A stretch of 64,000 nt of DNA, taken from NCBI RefSeq assembly GCF_040706615.1, contig NZ_JAPDRF010000005.1:372001-436000 (forward strand). The letters run 5' to 3'. How positions within the stretch are numbered: position 1 is the first letter of the stretch; each line of letters begins with the position of its first letter. This DNA is from Lentisalinibacter sediminis (GTDB taxonomy: Bacteria; Pseudomonadota; Gammaproteobacteria; Steroidobacterales; Woeseiaceae). The notes under the pieces are model-generated. The model had not been told where the DNA came from. It saw only the letters and a program-made list of their open reading frames with translations, and did no database searches. The position numbers and the translations under genes are program-made. This document shows, piece after piece, positions 24,845-33,404 of the stretch.

Positions 24845-25945
24845 TCAGTCCTCGGCCCCCATCGCCCGGGCCAGCTCGGCGCTCTTGCGCAGGTCGCGGC
24901 CGGCGAGTTCGCCTTCGGTCTCCGGCCAGCCGGAAGCGTGGCGGTAGACGAGGTCGGTGAGGCACTCGATGTGGTCGTCCCGGGCATTCAGGCAGGGGAT
25001 GTAGGAGAGCCTGCCGCCGCCGGCCTCCTCGAACAGTTCCCGGTTCTGCATGGCGATCTCCTCCAGGGTCTCGAGACAGTCCGCCGAGAAGCCGGGGCAG
25101 ACGACGTCCACGCTCTCGAGCCGCTCCTCGCCCCAGGCCTGCAGGGTCTCGTCGGTATAGGGCCTGAGCCATTCCTCCCGGCCCACCCGGGACTGGAAAC
25201 TCAGCAGCCACTCGTCCGGCCCGAGGCCGAGCTCCTCGGCCACCAGCCGCGCCGTCTTCTGGGACTGGCAGTGATAGGGGTCGCCACTCAGAAAGTAACG
25301 CTGGGGGATGCCGTGGAAGGAGAACAGCAGCCGTTTACCGGCGCCGTGCTCCTCCCGGTGCTCGCGGATGGAGCGCGCCACCGCCTGTATGTAGGCCGGC
25401 TCGTCGTGATACTGGTTGATGAAGCGGAACTCGGGTATCCAACGGCGGTTTTGCAGCACCCGGGTGACGCGGTCGAATACGGTGGCGGTGGTGGTGCCCG
25501 AGTACTGGGGATACAGTGGCAGAACGATCAGCCGGCGCACGTTCTTCTCCCGCAAGCGCTCCAGGGCGTCCGGGATGCCGGGCGTGCCGTAGGACATGGC
25601 GAGTTCCACGGCCAGCTCGCCGTCGATGCGCCCGGAGAGTTTCTCGGCCAGCCCCTTGGCGATGAGCTCGCTGTTCAGCAGCAGCGGCGAGCCCGCCTCG
25701 GTCCAGATCTTCTCGTAGGCCTCGGCGGAACGTGCCGGCCGGATCCTCAGGATGACCAGGTTCAGCACCAGCCACCAGAACAGCCGCGGCGCCTCGACCA
25801 CGCGGGAATCGCCGAGGAACTCGGCGAGGTAACGGCGCACGGCGGAGGTGCTCGGCTCGCCGGGCGTGCCCAGGTTGACGAGCAGCACACCGAGCGCGTC
25901 GGGTGTGGCGTGGCGGAATCCGGTCTCGCCCTGGAACTTCGGCAT
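24845..25945 (-). CDS. hemH: ferrochelatase
   Basis: 366 aa. It inserts Fe2+ into protoporphyrin IX, the last step of haem synthesis. The start GVLLVNLGTPGEPS is typical, with the catalytic His in LFSFHGIPQRYF, the signature region YHCQSQKTARLVAEEL, and the Glu-containing CPGFSADCLETLEEIAMQN. No C-terminal iron-sulfur cysteine cluster is seen. It is divergent from the small gene at 26083; a TATAGT box at 26037-26042 could serve that gene. Confidence 0.97.
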   Translation of the reverse strand: MPKFQGETGFRHATPDALGVLLVNLGTPGEPSTSAVRRYLAEFLGDSRVVEAPRLFWWLVLNLVILRIRPARSAEAYEKIWTEAGSPLLLNSELIAKGLAEKLSGRIDGELAVELAMSYGTPGIPDALERLREKNVRRLIVLPLYPQYSGTTTATVFDRVTRVLQNRRWIPEFRFINQYHDEPAYIQAVARSIREHREEHGAGKRLLFSFHGIPQRYFLSGDPYHCQSQKTARLVAEELGLGPDEWLLSFQSRVGREEWLRPYTDETLQAWGEERLESVDVVCPGFSADCLETLEEIAMQNRELFEEAGGGRLSYIPCLNARDDHIECLTDLVYRHASGWPETEGELAGRDLRKSAELARAMGAED

Positions 25946-26082
25946 GGCTGCTGGCTGACTACTCTCGAACTGCGTGTGGACGCCCGGCGAACGGGCGGCA
26001 AGGCCGGCTAAAGTATCAAGCCCGGGTGCGGGAGGCTATAGTCGGCGCGGTTACTGCCGCTTTGCCGGGGGAGACCAGACCG

Positions 26083-26556
26083 ATGCAAGAGACGCCGCAA
26101 GACGACACCACCGGCACCGCGACGGAGCCCCCGGACAGGCTGGAGCTGACCCGCGACGTGCTGGTGTTCCAGGCCAAGCTGGCGATGGACGGCCTGCTCG
26201 ATTTCCTGCTGATACCCGTCTCCTTCCTGGCGGCCCTGGTCAGCTTCTTCGAGCCGCGCCGGGAGCGCGACGCCTTCTACCGGGTGGTGGCCGCCGGTGC
26301 CCGGGCCGACCGCTGGATCAACCTGTTCGGCGCCGGGGAGCGCCACACGCGGACCGCCGACGCCGCTGCCGAAGGGCAGGCCGGCATGGATGTGGTCGTC
26401 GCACGCATCGAGGACTACCTGAAGCGCGAATACGAGGAGGGCAGGCTGCCGGGACCGGCGCGGAGCACCATCGACCGGGTCGTCGCCCGCCTGCGCGAGG
26501 ACAGCGACGGAGGAGCCGATGAAAAAAATACCGGAGGCGATCCGCCGCGCCCGTGA
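26083..26556 (+). CDS. conserved hypothetical protein with hydrophobic helix
   Basis: 157 aa from ATG 26083 (GGGGGAGA upstream). The segment LVFQAKLAMDGLLDFLLIPVSFLAAL (about residues 24-49) is strongly hydrophobic and could be a membrane hairpin or amphipathic helix. It is followed by EPRRERDAFYRVVAAGARADRWINLF and a charged C-terminus with IEDYLKREYEEGRLPGPARSTIDRVVARL. I recall similar small proteins in other gammaproteobacteria but no named function. Its last 38 bp overlap the DUF427 gene. Confidence 0.75.
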   Translation: MQETPQDDTTGTATEPPDRLELTRDVLVFQAKLAMDGLLDFLLIPVSFLAALVSFFEPRRERDAFYRVVAAGARADRWINLFGAGERHTRTADAAAEGQAGMDVVVARIEDYLKREYEEGRLPGPARSTIDRVVARLREDSDGGADEKNTGGDPPRP

Positions 26557-27076
26557 GCAGTGGAGCCACACCGGCCGCGGGCGCCCGCCCGGGGCGCCGG
26601 AGCCCGGCCCGGGCCAGGAGTCCGTCTGGGATTACCCGCGGCCGCCGGCGCTGCGGCCCTGCCCACGCCGGGTGCGGGTGGAATTCGGGGGCGTCGTCGT
26701 CGCCGACAGTACCGGCGCGATGAAGGTCTGCGAGACGGCGAGCCCGCCCACCTATTATCTGCCGCCGGCAGACGTGCGCGAGGACCTGCTCGTGCCGGTC
26801 GGCAAGCGCAGCCTGTGTGAATGGAAGGGCCAGGCCCGTTACTGGTCGCTGGCGGTCGGCGAGCGGGTGGCCGAGGCGGCGGTGTGGGCCTATGCGGACG
26901 CCTGGCCCGGCTTCGAGTCCGTTGCCGGCTGGTATGCGTTCATGCCAAGCGCCATGGACGCCTGCTACGTGGGCGATGATCGCGTAACGGCCCAGACCGG
27001 CGGCTTCTACGGCGGCTGGATCACCCCGGACATCGTCGGGCCGTTCAAGGGCGAGCCCGGCACCGGACACTGGTAG
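26519..27076 (+). CDS. DUF427 domain-containing protein
   Basis: 185 aa. The DUF427 core is seen as RVRVEFGGVVVADSTGAMKVCETASPPTYYLP, then CEWKGQARYWSL and the end AWYAF-type segment GWYAFMPSAMDACYVG. The family folds as a small beta-barrel; its biochemical function is not established. The start is ATG 26519 with GGAGGAG upstream, overlapping the previous gene by 38 bp. It precedes an epoxide hydrolase gene by 18 bp, so these three are probably co-transcribed. Confidence 0.9.
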   Translation: MKKIPEAIRRAREQWSHTGRGRPPGAPEPGPGQESVWDYPRPPALRPCPRRVRVEFGGVVVADSTGAMKVCETASPPTYYLPPADVREDLLVPVGKRSLCEWKGQARYWSLAVGERVAEAAVWAYADAWPGFESVAGWYAFMPSAMDACYVGDDRVTAQTGGFYGGWITPDIVGPFKGEPGTGHW

Positions 27077-27094
27077 GCAGGCGAGCGAGGCGAG

Positions 27095-28234
27095 ATGGAG
27101 GCATTCCGTATCCGCGTGGCGGACGAGGTCCTGGACGACCTCGGCGAGCGGCTCGGCCGCACTCGCTGGCCGGCCATGATCCCGGGCAGCGGCTGGGACT
27201 ACGGCACCGATACGGACTACCTGCGCGGCCTGTGCGAGTACTGGCGCGACGGCTACGACTGGCGCGCCGGCGAAGCCGTACTGAACGGCTTCGATCAGCA
27301 GATGGTGGACGTGGACGGCCTCGCCATGCACTGCATCCACCAGCGCTCTCCCCATGCAGACGCAATGCCGCTTCTGCTCACCCACGGCTGGCCGGACACG
27401 GTCTGGCTGTTCCACCGCATCATCGGGCCCCTGACCCGGCCGGAGGAACACGGCGGCGAGGCGGCCGACGCCTTCCACGTGATCTGCCCGTCCATGCCGG
27501 GCTACGGCTGGTCGGAGGCGCCCGCGGAGCCGGGCTGGCACGTCCGCCGCATCGCCGAGGCCGAGGCCGCGCTCATGCGCGAGCTCGGCTACCAGCGCTA
27601 CGGTGTGCAGGGCGGCGACTGGGGCTCGCTGATCTCGCCGTGGCTGGCGCTCGCGGATCCGGACGGGGTCTGCGGCGTGCACCTGAACATGGTGCCCGCC
27701 GCCCCGCCCCGGGACCGGGAGCCCACCGAGGAGGATCTCGCCGCGCTGAAACGGGGCCGCGCCCACCAGCGCTCGGGCATGGGCTATGCGCAGATCCAGG
27801 GCACACGGCCGCAGACACTCGGCGTGGCGCTGAACGACTCGCCGGCGGGGCTCGCCGCCTGGATTGTGGAGAAATACCGGGAATGGTCCGACTGCGGCGG
27901 CGACCTGGAGAGCGTCTTTCCCCGCGACGTACTGCTCACCGGCATCACGGCCTACTGGGTGACGGGCTCCATCACCTCGTCCATCCGCCTGTACTACGAG
28001 TCCATGCGCGCCGGCCTGTTCGGCCCGCCGACGGACTACGTGGCTGCGCCCACCGGCGTCGCCGTGTTCCCGAAGGAGATCTTCTCACCGCCGCGAAGCT
28101 GGGCGGAGCAGCACTACAACATCACGCGCTGGACCGAGTATCCGGCCGGCGGTCACTTCGCGGCCCTGGAGCGCCCGGACGACCTGGTAGCCGACATACG
28201 CGCCTTCTTCCGCGATCTGCGCCAGCTATCCTAG
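27095..28234 (+). CDS. epoxide hydrolase (alpha/beta fold, EHN type)
   Basis: 379 aa. An N-terminal EHN domain (residues ~1-110, with FRIRVADEVLDDLGERLGRTRWP) precedes an alpha/beta-hydrolase core. The oxyanion region is LTHGWPDTVWLFHRI, the nucleophile Asp is in VQGGDWGSLI, and the catalytic His is in YPAGGHFAALERP near the C-terminus. The length matches microsomal-type bacterial epoxide hydrolases. It hydrates epoxides to diols; the natural substrate is unknown. It converges with the AGCS gene (12 bp apart). Confidence 0.93.
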   Translation: MEAFRIRVADEVLDDLGERLGRTRWPAMIPGSGWDYGTDTDYLRGLCEYWRDGYDWRAGEAVLNGFDQQMVDVDGLAMHCIHQRSPHADAMPLLLTHGWPDTVWLFHRIIGPLTRPEEHGGEAADAFHVICPSMPGYGWSEAPAEPGWHVRRIAEAEAALMRELGYQRYGVQGGDWGSLISPWLALADPDGVCGVHLNMVPAAPPRDREPTEEDLAALKRGRAHQRSGMGYAQIQGTRPQTLGVALNDSPAGLAAWIVEKYREWSDCGGDLESVFPRDVLLTGITAYWVTGSITSSIRLYYESMRAGLFGPPTDYVAAPTGVAVFPKEIFSPPRSWAEQHYNITRWTEYPAGGHFAALERPDDLVADIRAFFRDLRQLS

Positions 28235-28246
28235 CGCGACTGGGGC

Positions 28247-29977
28247 CTAGCCCTCGTCCCGGTTCTTGCGCACCACGTCGCGGCCGCTGATCAGGTCCTC
28301 GATGGTGGGCGTCGGGTGATCCGGCCCCATGAGTCCCGCCTGCATACGATCCACGTAGTCGTGGTAGGCGCGCATGGCCTGGCGGCCGAATATCCACATG
28401 ATGGGCAGGTTCGCCACCAGCATGACGCCGGTGCCCACGCCGGTCAGGTTGTCGAGCTGGGCATCGGTCTTGATGATGCCGAGCGTCGCCACGATGATCA
28501 GCGCGCAGAACACCACCTTGTACGCCAGCACGCTTTTCTCGCCGGCGAGATAGACCATGGCCTGCTCACCGTAGTAGCTCCAGGAGATCATGGTGGAGAT
28601 GGCGAACAGCCACGCTGCCAGGCTGACCAGCCACTTGCCGAGGCCGGGCTGCACCTGGTCGAAGGCCTTGCCGGTGAGTACTGCGGCCATGAAGACCTGG
28701 TGGAAGCCGTTGTCGAGGATCTCGGGTTTCGTCGGGCCCTCGTAGGGGTTCCAGTCGATCACGAGGACGCCGCCCCGCTCGACGATGATGCCGGTGATCT
28801 CGTGCCGGTCGAAGCCGGTGACCGGGTTCTCGTCGGCGATCACCACCATGGTGACCGCATCGCCGGGCGTGAAGTCGTCGACGGGCGGCTGCCGGCTCTC
28901 GAACTCCCACACGTTGCCCGCCCGGGTCACCTCCAGCGGGGTGTCCCAGCTGACGTCCGGGGCCCGGTTCCACACGCCGGTGGAGAGGATGATCAGCGCC
29001 GTGAACGTGCACACGACGATGGTGTCGATGAACGGTTCCAGCCCCGCGACGATGCCCTCGCGCACCGGCTCGTCGGTCTTGGCGGCCGAGTGGGCGATGG
29101 GCGATGAGCCCTGGCCGGCTTCGTTCGAGAACAGCGCGCGCTTCATGCCGAACAGGAACGCCGCACCCGCGGTGCCGCCGATGAATGCGCCGCTGGCCTC
29201 CGTGGGCGCGAAGGCCGACTTCACGATGAGGCTGAACATGGCCGGTATCTCGCCGGCATTGACCACGAGGACGTAGGTGCCGCAGAGGAGATAGAGCACC
29301 ACCATGAACGGCACCAGCAGGCCGGCCACCCGGCCGATGCGCTTGATGCCGCCGATGATCACCAGCGCGACGATGACCGCGAGGATCACGCCGGTGATCC
29401 AGCTGGGCACGCCGAAGTACTCGTAGGTGATCAGGCCCACGTTGAAGGCCTGGAACATGTTGCCGCCGGTGGCGGTGGAGATCAGCAGCGTCACGCAGAA
29501 GATGGTGCCGATGGTGCCGCCGAGCCAGGCGAGCTTCGGGTTCATGAGCGCGATGCCCTTGCTCGCCACCCACATCGGCCCGCCGTGGGGATTGTCCTCG
29601 TCTTCCGTGTTGCGGTAGAGCATGGACAGCGTGACTTCGGTGAGCTTGATGGCCATGCCGAAGAAGCCGACCACCCACATCCAGAACACCGCGCCCGGCC
29701 CGCCCAGGCTGATGGCCAGCGCGACGCCGCCGATGTTGCCGAGGCCTACGGTAGCCGACAGGGCGGCCGACAGGGCCTGAAAGTGGTTGATGGCGCCGGG
29801 GTCGTCCGGGTCGTCCCAGGCGCCGCGCACCACGGCGGTGCCGTGGGTCAGCGCACGATACTGGGAGAAGCCGCTCCAGATCGTGAACAGGATGCCGGTA
29901 CCCAGCAGCGCGAACAGCGTCGTGTCGTGCCACAGGATGCCGTTCAGCGTACTCAACAGGTCGGTGAAGCCGCCCAT
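28247..29977 (-). CDS. sodium:alanine symporter (AGCS) family transporter
   Basis: 576 aa with about 10-11 membrane segments. AGCS signatures are ATVGLGNIGGVALAIS (75-90) and GMKRALFSNEAGQGSSPIAH (277-296). ATG 29977 was chosen because GGGAGAGAG precedes it; the open frame runs further upstream without support. Relative to the usual ~450-500 residues, an extra ~85-residue, beta-rich hydrophilic stretch (about 335-422, with DFTPGDAVTMVVIADE and GIIVERGGVLVIDW) interrupts two membrane helices. It probably imports alanine or glycine with Na+. Confidence 0.93.
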   Translation of the reverse strand: MGGFTDLLSTLNGILWHDTTLFALLGTGILFTIWSGFSQYRALTHGTAVVRGAWDDPDDPGAINHFQALSAALSATVGLGNIGGVALAISLGGPGAVFWMWVVGFFGMAIKLTEVTLSMLYRNTEDEDNPHGGPMWVASKGIALMNPKLAWLGGTIGTIFCVTLLISTATGGNMFQAFNVGLITYEYFGVPSWITGVILAVIVALVIIGGIKRIGRVAGLLVPFMVVLYLLCGTYVLVVNAGEIPAMFSLIVKSAFAPTEASGAFIGGTAGAAFLFGMKRALFSNEAGQGSSPIAHSAAKTDEPVREGIVAGLEPFIDTIVVCTFTALIILSTGVWNRAPDVSWDTPLEVTRAGNVWEFESRQPPVDDFTPGDAVTMVVIADENPVTGFDRHEITGIIVERGGVLVIDWNPYEGPTKPEILDNGFHQVFMAAVLTGKAFDQVQPGLGKWLVSLAAWLFAISTMISWSYYGEQAMVYLAGEKSVLAYKVVFCALIIVATLGIIKTDAQLDNLTGVGTGVMLVANLPIMWIFGRQAMRAYHDYVDRMQAGLMGPDHPTPTIEDLISGRDVVRKNRDEG

Positions 29978-30160
29978 GTTTTCTCTCTCCCAGTCCGAGT
30001 CAGCCGCGGGCGGGCCAGAGCCGGCCGGCCGCTCCCCCCAGGGCGCCGCGCTGCCCCCCGGCCGCGCAATCCTCCGCACCGCTGCGCAAAGAACCGCGGT
30101 CGGCGCGCAACAAGCGGCCGACTATAGCAGACGGGCGCTGCCCGGCCCGATCGCCCGGGT

Positions 30161-31447
30161 TCAGGCGGCTTCGAGAATGGCGGTCACGCCCATGCCGCCC
30201 GCGGTGCACACCGAGATCAGACCGCGACCGGAGCCTTTGCTTGCGAGCAGCTTCGCCAGCGTCCCGACGATGCGGGCCCCGGTGGCGGCAAACGGATGGC
30301 CGATGGCGATACTGCCGCCCACCACGTTCAGCTTGCTGCGGTCGATGGAGCCCAGCGGTTCGTCCCGACCCAGCCGTTCGCGGCAGAACTCCGTCGACTC
30401 CCAGGCCTTCAGCGTCGAGAGCGTCTGCGCCGCGAAGGCCTCGTGGATTTCGTAGAAGTCGAAGTCCTGCAGGCCGAGATCCGCCGCCGCCAGCATCTCC
30501 GAGACGGCGTAGGCGGGTGCCATCAGCAGCCCCTCCTTGTCCACGAAATCCACGGCGGCCACCCGGGAGTGGGTGAGCCAGGCCTGCACCGGCAGGCTCC
30601 GTTCCCGGGCCCACTCCTCCGAGGCCAGCAGCACGGACGCCGAGCCGTCGGTCAGCGGCGTGCTGTTGCCCGCGGTCATGGTCCCGCTGCCGGAGCGGTC
30701 GAAGGCCGGCTTCAGCTTGCCCAGTTTCTCCAGGCTGCTATCCGGGCGGATGTTGTTGTCCCGGTCGAGACCCTGGAACGGCACCACGAGGTCCTGGTAG
30801 AAGCCCTGCTCGTAGGCGGCGTGGGCCCGCTGGTGGCTCGCGAGCGCGAGTTCGTCCTGTTCCTCGCGGGTGAGATGCCACTCCTTCGCGGTCAGCTCGG
30901 TGCTCTGGCCCATGGAGAGACCGGTGCGCGGCTCCTCCACGCCGGGCAGCTGCGGCTTGAAGTGCCGCGGGCGCAGCCGCAGCCAGGGCTTCAGGCGCGC
31001 GCCCAGGGAGCGGCCGCGGAAGCTCTCCAGCAGGATCTGCCGGTACTCGTCCGGATAGACGATGGGTGCGTCGCTCACGGTGTCGACGCCGGCGCCGATG
31101 CCCGCCTCGATCTGGCCGAGCGCGATCTTGTTGGCGATCTGCACGCAGCCGGACAGGCTGGTACCGCAGGCGCGCTGCAGGTCGAAGGCCGGGGTCTCCG
31201 GTGCGAGTCCCGATCCGAGCACCGACTCCCGGGCCAGGTTGTAGTCACGGGAGTGCTTGATGACTGCGCCCAGTGAGACGTCGCCGAGACGCTGGCCGCC
31301 GAGTTCGTAGCGCTCCACGAGCGAGCGCAGCGTGGCCGTCATCATGTCCTGGTTGGAGCAGCGGGCGTAGGCACCGTGGGCCCGGGCGAAGGGGATGCGC
31401 ACGCCGCCGATGATGGCGGCCCGGCGCGACAGTCCGTCGTTCAGCAT
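30161..31447 (-). CDS. acetyl-CoA C-acyltransferase (thiolase)
   Basis: 428 aa. The catalytic nucleophile is Cys94 in QRACGTSLSG. The other active-site motifs are IHEAFAAQTL (His), GGSIAIGHPFAATGAR and CTAGGMG (second Cys). The length is slightly above AtoB and close to FadI-type thiolases. It could act in beta-oxidation or in acetoacetyl-CoA synthesis; no fadJ-type partner is adjacent. It is upstream of the AGCS gene on the same strand with a 183-bp gap. Confidence 0.92.
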   Translation of the reverse strand: MLNDGLSRRAAIIGGVRIPFARAHGAYARCSNQDMMTATLRSLVERYELGGQRLGDVSLGAVIKHSRDYNLARESVLGSGLAPETPAFDLQRACGTSLSGCVQIANKIALGQIEAGIGAGVDTVSDAPIVYPDEYRQILLESFRGRSLGARLKPWLRLRPRHFKPQLPGVEEPRTGLSMGQSTELTAKEWHLTREEQDELALASHQRAHAAYEQGFYQDLVVPFQGLDRDNNIRPDSSLEKLGKLKPAFDRSGSGTMTAGNSTPLTDGSASVLLASEEWARERSLPVQAWLTHSRVAAVDFVDKEGLLMAPAYAVSEMLAAADLGLQDFDFYEIHEAFAAQTLSTLKAWESTEFCRERLGRDEPLGSIDRSKLNVVGGSIAIGHPFAATGARIVGTLAKLLASKGSGRGLISVCTAGGMGVTAILEAA

Positions 31448-31590
31448 GGTTTCCTCCCGTGCCTTTGTCCTGACTGACTCAGACGATACCCCAGCCGATG
31501 GTCTGGCGACAGGACGGCTGTGCTACGCTCGCACGCCTCGCCCACGGAATCCCGCCGGAGAGAATTCGGCAGGGAAGTTCGGCCTGGAAA

Positions 31591-32988
31591 ATGAGCCAGG
31601 AAAACTCGGCCATGGAGACTCCAGTAGCAGCCCCGGGCCGCCTGCGGGCCGCCGTGCCCGAAGCAGGCAGGCTCATCCGCCTGGCCGGACCGCTGATTGG
31701 CAACAACCTCGCCATCGCGGGCATGCAGTTCGCCGACGCCGTCATGGCCGGCCGGCTCGGCTCCCGCGACCTGGCGGCGGTCGCGGTGGGCGGCAGCGTC
31801 TGGATGGTGGTGTTCCTGTTCGCCATGGGCACACTCATGGCCATCTCGCCGCTGGTGGCCGAACGCTACGGCGCGGGCAAGTATCGCCTGATCGGCCGTT
31901 ACGTCCGCCAGGGCCTGACGCTGGCGCTGTTCTTCGGCCTGGGCATCGTCGCGCTGCTGTGGCTGATCGCGCGGCCTGCGCTGGAGCTGATCGGCATCGA
32001 CCCCGGTTTCCGCAGCCTCACCGGCGACTACGTGGAGGCCATCGCGCTGGGCGCGCCGGGTCTCTGCCTGTACCTGGTGCTGCGCTTCACCTCCGAGGCG
32101 ATCGGCTGGACCCGCCCCATCATGTACGTCTCGCTGCTGGCGCTGGTGGTGAACGTCATCGGCAACTACGCTCTGATGTGGGGCAACTTCGGCTTCCCGG
32201 CCATGGGCGCAAAGGGTTGCGGCCTCGCGAGTGCCATAGCCATGTGGTTTCTCCTCGTGGCGATGGCCGCCCACGTGCTCGTGAGCGAGCGCTATCGGCC
32301 GTTCGCCATCTTCGCCAAACTGCCCCGGCCGCGCTGGCGGCTGCAGCGTCAGGTGCTGCGGCTGGGTCTGCCCATCGCCGTGACCATAGTCGCCGAGGCG
32401 GGGCTGTTCGCGGCCATCTCGCTGCTGATGGGGACGCTGTCGGCCAACGTCGCCGCCGCCCACCAGATTGCCGTCAACTTCGCCTCCACCATGTTCATGA
32501 TCCCGCTCGCGCTGAACTCGGCGACCACCGTGCGGGTGGGGCAGGCGCTGGGCCGGCGCGACCTCACGACGGCGCGCTTCCGCGGCTGGGTGGGCATCTG
32601 GCTCTGCGGCCTGTGCATGGGCGTCTCGGCGCTCGGCCTGCTGCTGTTCCGGGAATCCGTCGTGGATATCTACACCTCCGATCCGGAGGTCTCCGCCATC
32701 GCGGTCACGCTGCTGTTCGTCGCCGCGGTCTTCCAGGTCTCCGACGGGATCCAGGTGGGCGCCGCCGGCGCGCTGCGCGGCTATCAGGACACCCGCATCC
32801 CGATGTTCCTGACCACGCTGGCGTACTGGATCATCGCCTTCCCGCTGGCTCTGCTGGCGGCGAAGCGCTACGCCCTGCAGCCGGAGCTGATCTGGGGCGG
32901 TTTCGTGGTCGGGCTGACGCTGGCGGCCATCCTGCTGGTCTGGCGCTACAACGTCATCTCGCGCCGCGAGACCTGGCGCCGCGCCTGA
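31591..32988 (+). CDS. MATE family efflux transporter (NorM-like)
   Basis: 465 aa from ATG 31591 (ATG 31612 is also possible). Twelve membrane segments; MATE features are LIRLAGPLIGNNLAIAGMQFADAVMAGRLG at the start of the N-lobe and the internally similar second lobe (RLGLPIAVTIVAEAGLFAAISLLMG). It probably exports cationic compounds in exchange for Na+ or H+. It is divergent from the thiolase gene, and its stop lies 8 bp before the palindromic repeat block. It is one of three MATE genes in the window. Confidence 0.93.
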   Translation: MSQENSAMETPVAAPGRLRAAVPEAGRLIRLAGPLIGNNLAIAGMQFADAVMAGRLGSRDLAAVAVGGSVWMVVFLFAMGTLMAISPLVAERYGAGKYRLIGRYVRQGLTLALFFGLGIVALLWLIARPALELIGIDPGFRSLTGDYVEAIALGAPGLCLYLVLRFTSEAIGWTRPIMYVSLLALVVNVIGNYALMWGNFGFPAMGAKGCGLASAIAMWFLLVAMAAHVLVSERYRPFAIFAKLPRPRWRLQRQVLRLGLPIAVTIVAEAGLFAAISLLMGTLSANVAAAHQIAVNFASTMFMIPLALNSATTVRVGQALGRRDLTTARFRGWVGIWLCGLCMGVSALGLLLFRESVVDIYTSDPEVSAIAVTLLFVAAVFQVSDGIQVGAAGALRGYQDTRIPMFLTTLAYWIIAFPLALLAAKRYALQPELIWGGFVVGLTLAAILLVWRYNVISRRETWRRA

Positions 32989-33076
32989 TTCCCATGTAGG
33001 AGGGCCTTCAGGCCCGACCCGGCTTTCTATCGGCGTTGGCCCGCCATCGGGTGGACCAGGGTCGCGCGGACGCTCA

Positions 33077-33151
33077 GTGTGGGAGGGGCTTCAGCCCCGA
33101 TCTACGCCTGAGGTGGCCGAGCGCGGATCGGGGCTGAAGCCCCTCCTACAC
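33077..33151. repeat. inner inverted pair of REP-like units
   Basis: Units 33077-33102 and 33126-33151 are reverse complements apart from one base (G/A at the fifth position) and are separated by 23 bp. In RNA they would form one long hairpin, or two small ones. The core GGAGGGGCTTCAGCCCC resembles REP-like palindromes (GTAGGAGCGGCTTCAGCCGCGA type) known from pseudomonads and relatives. Confidence 0.8.
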
Positions 33152-33220
33152 GCCCATCGAGGCTTGCAGCGCGTTCCGGACGACCCCCCAACCCTTACCC
33201 ACCCGCTGACGGGCCCGTAG

Positions 33221-33273
33221 CCGAGAGGTCTGGCACCAGTCAGCAGGCGTCACTGACTGGCGGATCCTCTCGG
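33221..33273. repeat. two-tier hairpin
   Basis: Outer arms CCGAGAGG (33221-33228) and CCTCTCGG (33266-33273) enclose inner arms CCAGTCAG (33236-33243) and CTGACTGG (33253-33260), with a 9-nt loop. Internal asymmetric bulges of 7 and 5 nt separate the tiers. It is unrelated in sequence to the REP-like units on either side. Confidence 0.7.
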
Positions 33274-33285
33274 CGACCGCGAGGC

Positions 33286-33357
33286 GGCCGTCATGCGGGG
33301 ATATCCATCGCCGCGACCTTTTGTCGGGAGCAAGATGGATACCCCCGCAGGGCGGCC
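33286..33357. repeat. 24-bp-arm imperfect palindrome
   Basis: The arms 33286-33309 and 33334-33357 pair over 24 positions with three mismatches (cores TGCGGGGATATCCATC and GATGGATACCCCCGCA) around a 24-nt loop. It could be a cruciform, a protein-binding site or the remnant of a small non-autonomous element. Confidence 0.7.
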
Positions 33358-33404
33358 ACAAGAGAACGGAGGTCTGGCAGGGCGGGTCGGGCCTGAAGGC
33401 CCTC

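Noticed and set aside
32989..33404. Possible small gene in the MATE-DUF924 gap
   Set aside because: Open frames there run through inverted repeats, lack ribosome-binding sites and resemble no protein.
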